Source: Massospora cicadina
Taxonomy: Eukaryota; Entomophthoromycota; Entomophthoromycetes; Entomophthorales; Entomophthoraceae
Assembly (NCBI GenBank): GCA_022478985.1
Contig: JAKSZP010012239.1
Coordinates: 17,924 to 81,923, forward strand
DNA: 64,000 bases
Direction of reading: 5' to 3'
The notes under the pieces were generated by a model. The model made no database searches. It had not been told where the DNA came from and saw only the letters and a list, made by a program, of their open reading frames with translations. The position numbers were made by a program, and so were the translations under genes. Shown piece after piece: positions 56,577 through 64,000 of the stretch; position 1 is the stretch's first letter; every line of letters begins with the position of its first letter.

Positions 56577-58347
56577 GTGACTGAGTCAGCGGACCAAGGT
56601 CCTTCCCAACCAGATATATGAGTATAAGGGAATCCCGCTTTGAGCAACGCGCCCTTTAAGATTACCATCTGGACACCAGGGCATAATAGAGACTGGTCTC
56701 AAAATTGAAGTCCCTAAGGGGCTTTATGGAGAAATCCTGGTGCCTCATCAGCACTTGCAGCTTGAACCACACGTGGCTCCAGGGTTATTGTTTCCTGGAA
56801 ATGGGGAGGTGAAGGTGCTGCTCGCGAACCTACAGAAGGAGACAATAACAATCAGGCGGCACCAAGTGGTGGCTTACCTACACTTCATCCCTATTGGGGA
56901 AGTTCATCATATTCATAACTTTGGCTTATAGGAAGATCTTGGACTACCAGCTCACTCCTCATTTGGCATACTGAACGTGGTTCCACGGGAAGCACTCACA
57001 GGATTATAGGCGGAACAACAAGATAAGGCTATGGCCTTATTTGAAAAGTATCAGGATATTTTTGCTAATGATGATCATGACCTGGGGTGCACTCAAGGGG
57101 TGGTACATCAGATAGATATGGGGGATCACCCTCCCATTCGTTCATGACCTATTAGACGTTCAAAAGCAGCAGAAGAGGTTGTCTCCAATGAAGTAGATAA
57201 ACTTATTGAGCAAGGGATGCTAGAGTCATCAAACAGTCCATGGGCGTCGCCTGTACTCATCGTTAAAAAGAAGGATGGCATGAACCAAAAGGTTATTGAC
57301 TATTGTAAACTCAATAACGTAACAAAGAAGTATTCTTACCCTCTTCCACAGATTGATGATGCATTAGACCAATTGGGCGGGGCAAACTATTTTTCCGCCA
57401 TGGATCTGATCTTGGGGTATTGGCAGATCAAATTGCCATTAATGGAATGGGAGAAATGTGCGATCATCACCTTGAGAGGATTGTTCCAGCTGACACGCAT
57501 GCCGCAAGGGTTGTGTAATGCTCTGGCTATGTTCCAGCGTGCCATGGATACGATTTTAGGTGATTTAAAGCTGTCCTGCGTCTTAGTTTACCTTGATGAC
57601 ATCAATGTGTTTTCGCGGACATTTACAGAGCACCTAGACCACTTGGAGCAAGTGTTTCAGCGCCTCGCCGCCGCTAATATCAAAATTAAGCCTCAAAAGT
57701 GCCATTTCTTTAAGGAGCAATTAGAATACCTTGGGTTTGTTGTGGATTCACATGGGCTTAAACTGCAGCCAGCTAAAGTGGAAGCAATAAGCAAGATGAC
57801 TCGCCCAGTGAATAAGTGGGACATTCAAGTGTTTCTGGGAATGGTTGGGTATTACCAATGGTTCATTCCCAATTTCAGCTGCATTGGGGCCCCACTTTTC
57901 GAGTTATTAAAGAAAAATGCTTCTTTTGATTGGATGGAACAATGCCAGAATGCTTTCGATGTATTGCATACTGCATTAGCAAGCGCACCCATTTTGCAAT
58001 ACCCCAACTTTGATAAGCCATTCATAGTGCAAATGGATGCCTCACTCTCCGCTATAGGGGCAGTATTATCTCAGAAGGACGATGATGGCATGGAGCATCC
58101 TGTTGCCTTCTGTAGTCGAAGTTTGAACTGTCACAAATGGAACTACACCATTACTGAGTGAGAATGTTTAGCGGTAATTTATGCTTATAAACAGTTTAGA
58201 GTATATCTGCATGGTGTGAGATTTCAAGTAGTGATGTATAATGCTTCCTTGTGATGGCTACAGAATCTTCATGAACTGGAGGGACAGCTTGCACGTTGGG
58301 CGTTGAAGCTGCAAGCATATGATAACAAAATTTTGTATTGACTGGGA
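56577..58347 (+). pseudogene. Gy-D reverse transcriptase and RNase H
   Basis: A PR-RT linker (VLLANLQKETITIRRHQVVA) leads to RT. The frame is open for 314 codons (57217-58161): SPWASPVLIVKKKDG, YSYPLPQIDDALDQLGGANY, FQLTRMPQGLCNA, and the intact catalytic CVLVYLDDINVFSRTF. The connection is KCHFFKEQLEYLGFVVDSHG. RNase H has FIVQMDASLSAIGAVLSQKD and PVAFCSRSLN. Then TGA codons interrupt ITE-ECLAVIYAYKQF, SL-WLQNL and ILY-LGVKHQN. Five of the in-frame stops here are TGA where relatives have Arg. Confidence 0.88.
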
Positions 58348-59610
58348 GTGAAACACCAAAATGTGGATTGTCTCTCTAGGCTGCCAACAGTCACAATCAC
58401 AGCAGATCTAGATGAAATAATTTATGAGAAGATGATGGTATATAAATACCAGGATGAGCCGCCACATGTGATGAAGGTACTAGATGGACTTAGGGTGGAT
58501 ACCTTTCTACATGAAGGAGAACTATATAAGTGGATTGGTGACCAGACATTGAATTTCCCTGAGCCTTCAGCCCGACCTGCAATAATTATGGATGCTCATT
58601 GGGCTGTAGGCCACGGAGGGTTGCGGAAAACACTGGAGATGTTGCGATCCTGATACTACTGGGAGAGCATGCATTATGACATATTGGAAACAATTAGTTG
58701 TTGTCATCAGTGTCAAGTAGAAAAACCTTTCCGCAAGAAAACCACCTACCAACTAGTGAAACCCCAGTTTGCTTGGCACACCATTTCCATTGATGTAGTG
58801 GGACCTCTGCCAAATAGTGCCAATTGATCCAAGTATATAATTGTCACTATCAATCACTTGACCTGGTGGATGGAAGCCAGGGCTATTAGCGACTTGGGTG
58901 TGGTAACCTCTGCCAAGTTCATTATGGAGTTCATTATACAGCGGCATGGCTGCCTGCAGTTCATTCTGATGGACAATGGAACCAGCTTCACCTCACATAT
59001 CCTGCCAAAGTTAAATGAGTTGATGGCGATTCGCGGGGTTTTGACCACCCCCTATCATCCAGAATCCAATGGGATGGTGCAGCGAGTCAAACGGAACCCT
59101 AGTGAACATACTCCAAAAATTGATAATGGATCAGCCCTCAGAATGGAGTGCCCTTCTACCTACTGCTGTGTTCGCTTACAATATCAGCTATCATTCAGCC
59201 ACTGGTAAGAGCCATTTCAACTGCTGTATGGTTGACATCTGGCTCTGCCTGCCTTGCTTTAATCATGTGTAGAGTACACTGGTGGGGTGAATCCTCAGCA
59301 ATATCTGAATCAACTCATGGATACTTTGATCAAGTTGCAAATGGAAGCCTACTCCACCAGTCTAGCAAAGAAAATCTGTGACCAGGTGGCCAACCAGAAG
59401 CGACAGAGCGGTCTTCCATTGTTTGCTGTAGGGGATTACATTTTATTCCACGATCAGCATGGATTTGGATGAAAAAATAAGCTCTCTGACATTTGGGTTG
59501 GCCCATTTGAGATTATCAAGAAGACTGGCATGGATGTCTACACAATTAAGGAACCCACTGGGGGTTGGGTTATCAACCAAGTTCACATGAAGTTCCTTTG
59601 AGCATACAAA
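58348..59610 (+). pseudogene. Gy-D integrase
   Basis: Zinc-binding start HWAVGHGGLRKTLEMLR ... CHQCQVEKP. Core: ISIDVVGPLPNSAN, YIIVTINHLTWWMEARAISD, AKFIMEFIIQRHGCLQFILM, DNGTSFTSHILPKLNELM, YHPESNGMVQRVKR. The catalytic Glu of D,D-35-E is Gln here (VQRV versus VERV in Gy-B). Two frameshifts (about 59090 and 59280) follow. The C-terminal module has LFAVGDYILFHDQHG, DIWVGPFEIIKKTGMDVYTI and INQVHMKFL. It would have integrated the cDNA; inactive in this copy. Confidence 0.85.
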
Positions 59611-59628
59611 CAGTAAGAACCTATTGTC

Positions 59629-59646
59629 CAGTCAAGGAGGGGGTAA
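59629..59646 (+). promoter_or_regulatory. Polypurine tract of Gy-D
   Basis: AAGGAGGGGGTAA directly precedes the 3' LTR and would prime plus-strand synthesis. Confidence 0.75.
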
Positions 59647-60113
59647 TGTCACAATTCCAATATGACTGGACAATAAGCTCTAAGTCAATATGGTGGAATG
59701 TATGGAATCCACTGGAATCAAACTGGTACTGGTAATTTAAGCACTTCAAAATGAGGCATTCAGCTAATTGAGAGGATTTATGCCAAGATTTGATACAAAT
59801 GAGAGTAAGTCAAAAAGGGAAGCAGAATAGAAGAGTACCAAGCTGAGGACGCATCCAGCTGGGGAACCTAGGTATAAAGAGTCTGATGGAAGTTAAAGAG
59901 GAGGAGGTTTTTGGAGAATAAAGAAGATCGCACAGATAAGTCTGCAATTAATATTAAATAAAAGTCGAAATAAGGGGCGATAGCTCCATACATACTTTAT
60001 TAAGTTTTATTATAAGTCAGCGATCCTCATATCATCCAATTTGGTTGCTCAGTGGCTCATACCCTGTGCAAAACCAACTTGGAAGAATCGAGATCAGACG
60101 CCGAGAATTAATA
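59647..60113 (+). repeat. Gy-D 3' LTR
   Basis: 467-bp copy of 54180-54645. It ends AATTAATA where the 5' copy has AATCAGCA, three transitions. The TATAAA and AATAAA signals are conserved. Confidence 0.92.
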
Positions 60114-60118
60114 GGGTG
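60114..60118. repeat. Target-site duplication, right (Gy-D)
   Basis: GGGTG, matching 54175-54179. Gy-F RNase H sequence resumes after it. Confidence 0.85.
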
Positions 60119-60406
60119 ATTAATTTGGCTTGCGTCCAGTTGAGCCATCTGGCCCCAAAGCCACATCACTAGTGTCAGTAAATAGAATAAAGGGTTTATG
60201 GAACTCAATATACACCAAAATAAGGGCCATAGTCAGGGCTTTTCATAAGACATAGAAGTACTGCTGCTGGGAATCTTCCCATTGGAAAGGAACCTCTTTA
60301 TTGAGGAGGTAGGTTAGTGGCTCAACGATCATAGTGAAGTGCAGTATAAAATGTTGGTAGTACCCAACCATGCCACAAAAAACCTAATGTCATGAAAATT
60401 GCTGGT
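60119..60406 (-). pseudogene. Gy-F RNase H, N-terminal part
   Basis: Minus strand: LGTTNILYCTSL and the alternative frame GMVGYYQHFILHFTMIVEPL, then KPFILFTDTSDVALGPDG. The D-T-S-D-V-A-L-G segment is the RNase H start. The domain continues on the other side of Gy-D at 54174. Confidence 0.7.
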
Positions 60407-61110
60407 TTAAGTTATCTTCTTGATTGCAGTCACCTTATCAGGTAAGATTAAAATCTCTTTGTGAGTGACTTTATGACCAAGGAATTCCATCTTGGTCTGA
60501 AAGAAACGACATTTGGTGGGCTTTAATTTCAATGCAGCAAAGCGTAGTTGTCTGAATACTTCCTTCAAGTGGGCCAAATGCTGGTCAAACATGCTAGAAA
60601 ATACAGTTACATCATCTAGATAAACCAGCACACATGACATATTCAGGTCCTCCAACAGGCAGTCCATGGCCCTCTGGAAAGTGGCCAGGGCATTGCACAG
60701 CCCGTGAGGTATGCTAGTGGGTTCAAATAAACCTTTACTTATGATAAGCACATATTTATCTAGGTCATCTGAAGCAAGCTCAATTAGCCATTACCCGCTG
60801 GCAAGATCCATTGTGGAGAAAAATTGGGACCTGGCTAAGAGGCGTAGGGAGTCATCAATACAGGTAGCGGGTAGCTATCTTTCTGAGTAATGGCATTCAG
60901 AAAGTGGCAAACTTTGACCACATGATTCCCTCCATCCTTCTTCCGCACAACCAACAACTCAAGGCTCAGGGACTCTGGGATGGTTTTAGCAGTCTGGTGT
61001 CCAAAAGTTGTTTTAATTCTTTCACGACCTGGGCTTCCTCAACTATAGAGTTCCAATAGGGGCGGGTGTGAATTGGGGGGACATCGTTGGGAAGTACTTG
61101 ATGTTGTACC
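60407..61110 (-). pseudogene. Gy-F reverse transcriptase
   Basis: MDLASG-WLIELASDDLDK (about 60815-60760), then open for 114 codons (60751-60407): GLFEPTSIPHGLCNALATFQ, CVLVYLDDVTVFSSMFDQHL with the YLDD box intact, and KCRFFQTKMEFLGHKVTHKE. The upstream fingers (61070-60830) are decayed. Same overall type as Gy-D but clearly different in sequence. Confidence 0.8.
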
Positions 61111-62060
61111 CCCTTCATCATCCTGAAATTTTTGGGCCAGTGGAGAAAATATCAGCATATTCTTCAATTATAGCATCAGCCTGTTGTTGTTGCTTGCAAG
61201 TAAGAATGTCATCAATTTCCATTTTGACTCAGGCTATTATAACATTTTCGTCTATTCCTAAGTCTTGCAGGTCTCCACATCCTTGTACAGACTCAATCTG
61301 GTCAACGGGCAATATCTGTATATATGCGACCGGTCTGTTCCAATTTATTTGAATCATCTGATCCATAAAGTTGGCCATTAAGACAGACAATTGTCCCCAG
61401 CAAGCGGGATCCAGCACTACAGGACAGGCAAGGGGTTCTCAGATGCTGGAATACTTTCTCCTTGAACTTCCAATACTTGGTTTGGAGGTATGGTAACTTG
61501 AAGACTAGTCTCCACTATAATCTGCGATTTAGGCAGTATGACTATGCGGCTAGGTGCGCAAACATACAAACCTTATGTAGCCTCTGCATGGCAAGGTTGC
61601 AGCTTGGTTTTTGGTCCAATTACCTAATACTCTACCTTCAATGCGGTCCAGGTGTTTCAGTAGGTAACATCAGAGTTTCCTCTTCCCTTTCTCCTTAGGA
61701 ACGTCTTTCACAACCAGAGGAATGTGGTACCTTAAAATAGAAAAGTATGAATCCGTGGCTTATTAGAGTATCAAATTCAACTAGGAACTGAGTCAATAAG
61801 AAAGTCGTACCATCATTTTCTAACACAATGGCAGGAGCCATAACAACCAGAGAGCCAAATTGAAGAAGCAAGGAGGAGTAGGCCCCAAGTGAGCAGGTAC
61901 AATGAGACCACACCATTCCGTAGTCTAGAGAGTGACTCTAGTCCAGTGCACCTTTTTCCTCTTGACCAGCCGCAAATAAATTACGTTTATGGGAGAGCCA
62001 GTGTCAATAATGGCCAAGCTTTTCACCTTGTTAAAAATGACCTCTACTTGAGTAACTTCA
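61111..62060 (-). pseudogene. Gy-F retropepsin and linker
   Basis: SLAIIDTGSPINVIYLRLVK carries the protease active site DTGS (codons at 61994-62005), an unmodified retropepsin triad. The body continues in shifted frames (LGAYSSLLLQFGSLVVMAPA, open 61916-61695). The PR-RT linker (61417-61229) has WGQLSVLMANFMDQMIQINW and IESVQGCGDLQDLGIDENV. Confidence 0.65.
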
Positions 62061-62661
62061 GTGCCAAAGTGGGGAATCAAGTAAATAAAGTTGCATGGAG
62101 GGAGCAGTCCAGAATTGCAGAGTAAGAGGAAGTTAGGTCTTTATTAAAAATCATAGAATCTGGGACGTCTAATTCATAAGTTTTCTCCATAACATAACAC
62201 TCAGCACGCGGAGCAGAGGAAGGTTGAGGTTGATGCATTTTTTTGTCAGCAGAGGGTACCTCGCGCCTTAAGCTGACTCTGCTTTTCCTGACTGATCTGC
62301 CTTCTTCTTCCAACAGGAACTTTCTTGATGGCCAAAGATTCAGCAAATTGAGAATGGGTTTTGACATAGGTTTGATCTCTGAAGTGCCCGGCTTGGATAT
62401 TGGGTCAATACTTCTTATTTGGAGCTTGGTGTACCTCTGGCTCAGACAATTCAATTATTAACTCCTTAATGTCAAGGATAGATTTAAACATCTTTTTGGC
62501 GTTCCTGAAATAGAGTACCAAGTTGGTACTGTGCTGAAAAGTGGAGAGAACAGCTGATATGGCATCATCCAAGGTAACACGGTCACAGGAAGCTAACGCC
62601 TGTGCTTCATAATAAAAGCGTTCCATATATTCAATAAAAGTTTCCCCTTGTCTTAGGAGGA

Positions 62662-62676
62662 TATGCATGAAAGCTT
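62662..62676. repeat. Target-site duplication, left copy (SINE-2)
   Basis: TATGCATGAAAGCTT, identical to 62973-62987. Confidence 0.92.
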
Positions 62677-62738
62677 TAAATTTTAAACTTTTTAAATTTT
62701 TATTCAAGGCGGGCCAACCTGGGGATGATACCGCACCA
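62677..62738 (-). other. SINE-2 3' terminal motif
   Basis: Minus strand: TTGGTGCGGT, ATCCCCAGGTTGGCC, GCCTTGAATAAAAA. Shared with SINE-1, element C and both LINEs. Confidence 0.68.
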
Positions 62739-62972
62739 ATTAGGGAAGTGAAGAAAATGGGAAAGGAAGATAAAACCTGGAAAACCTCCATGCGCGGTGT
62801 ATGATAGGCCAGGAACTCCATGGACCGCCTTTGCTATTCGCTATCTCGGTTTGGGGCATTGGTGCGCAAAACCAATACAGTCAAAATCATCCCCTACCCA
62901 AAGTCCATTACCAGGATCAAACTCGGGAGGCAGTGGTAGAGGGTCCATACTCTACCACTGGGATATCCTCCC
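62677..62972 (-). mobile_element. SINE-2, tRNA-like head, LINE-type tail
   Basis: 296 bp, minus strand, between perfect 15-bp duplications. The head reads CAGTGGTAGAG (A-box-like) and GAGTTTGATCC (B-box-like, versus GGTTCGANTCC), recalling a tRNA-Gly-type gene. An exact 11-base inverted repeat, CAGTGGTAGAG / CTCTACCACTG (62931-62941 and 62950-62960), forms a hairpin with an 8-base loop. The 3' end has ATCCCCAGGTTGGCC, GCCTTGAATAAA and an A/T-rich tail, as in SINE-1. It is the same length as SINE-1 (297 bp) but has a different head. Confidence 0.85.
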
Positions 62973-62987
62973 TATGCATGAAAGCTT
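62973..62987. repeat. Target-site duplication, right copy (SINE-2)
   Basis: Second copy of TATGCATGAAAGCTT. Confidence 0.92.
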
Positions 62988-64000
62988 GCTTACAGTTAAA
63001 GAGGGTTGAGTTACTGCCAATTTCTTTTGATAAGGGCCTCCTTAATTGCTGCCCATGTGGTGCATGTCTTAAAATAAGGAATTATAAAATACTTGTGCCT
63101 TACCATCCAGATAAGTTTGTATATGCTGGCATTTTTATCAGTTGGTAGCCAGCTCCATCGTGCCATAATATACCAAGAGTTATGACTGTGTTGTCTCAGC
63201 CCCAGTGATTTATTTCTCCTTAAAGGTAGGATCTAAATATTTGACAGGTTTGGAGAGGGCATGAACACCAGGAGAGAGTGGGCGCTCTGAGTCAGTGAGC
63301 TCCATGGTGCCTATATAAGTATGCAGTATAGCCCTATCAAACTGACGGCGAATCTTGTCCATGTTGTCCTGAATATTGGCGTAGCATTCCTTGACGTGCT
63401 TAAGAGGGTCCTTAGATTCTAAAAGTTGGCGTAGATTCTTGATCTCTTCAGACTGTTGGGATAATTACTTGAAGAGAGAATCCTGTTTAGATTAAATTTT
63501 TGGATTCAGTTGATCATTTTCTCAATGTGGCGATTTGCTTGGTTTTGGGAGGCGACCAGATTGGAGCAGGTTCCAGTAATCTTCACATATTGGTTGTACA
63601 AGGAGGAGTAGGTCAAATCAGCATCCAGATGAGCCTCTCAATAGTCATTGCAACTCCTTGAGCCACCAGTAGTAGTTGTCATCTAAAATCTCTAAGGCAG
63701 GCTTCATATTCTTCCTTGATAAAGGATCCAGCAGGTGAGGAGGCTCCCAGAGGACCTTGGGGATTTCCAGGCCCAAGGGGCCCTTCCTCTCCTTCTCTCC
63801 CACTGGGTCCTGTTTCACTGAGGGCTTCATGTTGCACCGTAACTTCTGGAGTCAGCTTCATTGTGAGTTGGACACTCAGCTGCTGGATACGGATGAACAA
63901 GTTTACTAGTCAAGAATCAGTCACTTAGCAATCTTTGGTTATTCAGTTGAGGAGGGTGGATAAATAACTTTCCACTCTCTGATCCATGCTAGTGGTTGAT

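Larger units (their letters stand above)
54180..60113 (+). mobile_element. Gy-D, nearly complete Ty3/gypsy element
   Basis: 5,934 bp with 466/467-bp LTRs, 5-bp TSD, PBS, gag, pol and PPT: the best preserved element of the window. gag and most of pol remain readable in single frames broken mainly by TGA codons; integrase has two frameshifts. Inserted in the plus direction into the RNase H of the minus-strand Gy-F. Its YFSAMDLILGYWQI RT type groups it with Gy-A and Gy-B. Confidence 0.93.
51101..64000 (-). mobile_element. Gy-F, Ty3/gypsy element (host of Gy-D and SINE-2)
   Basis: A minus-strand gypsy element running off the right edge. Right to left: gag (64.0-62.1 kb, interrupted by SINE-2), protease (62.0 kb), RT (61.1-60.4 kb), RNase H split by Gy-D (60.4-60.1 and 54.17-53.9 kb), integrase (53.75-52.7 kb), and a probable 3' LTR. 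The coding sequence resumes exactly at the Gy-D target duplication, proving that the parts belong together. The left boundary is uncertain. Confidence 0.75.
62077..64000 (-). pseudogene. Gy-F gag, interrupted by SINE-2
   Basis: From the right edge: a Gly-x-y-rich stretch (GPSGREGEEGPLGPG, 63.82-63.74 kb), a coiled-coil-like part (HVKECYANIQDNMDKIRRQF, 63.41-63.34 kb), capsid (YKLIWMVRHKYFIIPYFKTC, TWAAIKEALIKRNW) and, after the SINE, HILLRQGETFIEYMERFYYE and AQALASCDRVTLDDAISAVL. Joining at the duplicated target restores the frame through NCKQAFMH-ILLRQGE. The part from 62454 to 62077 is less clear; no intact CCHC knuckle is seen. The beginning is outside the window. Confidence 0.65.

Noticed and set aside
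58479..58490. Reverse-complement match to the micro-insertion terminus (CCATCTAGTAC)
   Set aside because: It lies inside Gy-D pol coding sequence with no flanking repeat; an 11-base match is plausible by chance.

Overview
This 64 kb window looks like a retrotransposon graveyard from a large, repeat-rich eukaryotic nuclear genome. I found no intact host gene, rRNA, tRNA or CRISPR array. Recognisable proteins all belong to Ty3/gypsy LTR retrotransposons (gag, retropepsin, reverse transcriptase, RNase H, integrase, one chromodomain) or to non-LTR retrotransposons (ORF1 with a CCHC knuckle; ORF2 with AP-endonuclease, RT and a C-terminal Cys/His motif). A filamentous fungus is my best guess, from the LINE style, the Gly-x-y-rich gag end and the CpG-type decay. 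The sequence alone does not settle the taxonomy.

Layout, left to right. (1) 0-16.9 kb: a very decayed plus-strand gypsy element (Gy-A; protease near 10.08 kb, RT 13.7-14.3 kb, RNase H 15.3 kb, integrase 15.8-16.8 kb). It surrounds a complete 5.27 kb LINE (LINE-A, minus, 2405-7674, 14-bp target-site duplication), a GC-rich 0.8 kb unit (8810-9628) between 12-bp direct repeats, and a 2 kb ORF1-only LINE relative (element C, about 10.85-12.82 kb). (2) 16.9-26.7 kb: Gy-B with 1.1 kb LTRs, containing a 297-bp tRNA-headed SINE with a perfect 14-bp TSD and an antisense coding-like tract next to its 3' LTR. (3) 28.1-33.3 kb: a second complete LINE (LINE-B, 17-bp TSD). (4) 34-44.8 kb: a chromodomain gypsy (Gy-G, plus) split inside RNase H by a complete minus-strand gypsy (Gy-E, 34995-42528). 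(5) 47-51 kb: another decayed gypsy, Gy-H. (6) 51-64 kb: a minus-strand gypsy, Gy-F, split inside RNase H by the best-preserved element, Gy-D (54180-60113, 5-bp TSD). A second SINE with a 15-bp TSD sits in Gy-F gag.

The most interesting pattern is a shared 3' end. LINE-A, LINE-B, the ORF1-only element and both SINEs finish with the same roughly 45-bp motif followed by an A/T-rich tail, while the two SINE heads differ. This fits a LINE machinery mobilising several dependants through one 3' recognition sequence. A second, separate signal is a pair of very small insertions (16 and 44 bp) with the same 3' terminus and 16-18 bp target duplications, pointing to another LINE or SINE family not otherwise present here. 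Decay is strongly CpG-directed: the two Gy-D LTRs show TG in one copy where the other has CA, and in-frame stops in Gy-D are mostly TGA at former arginine positions.
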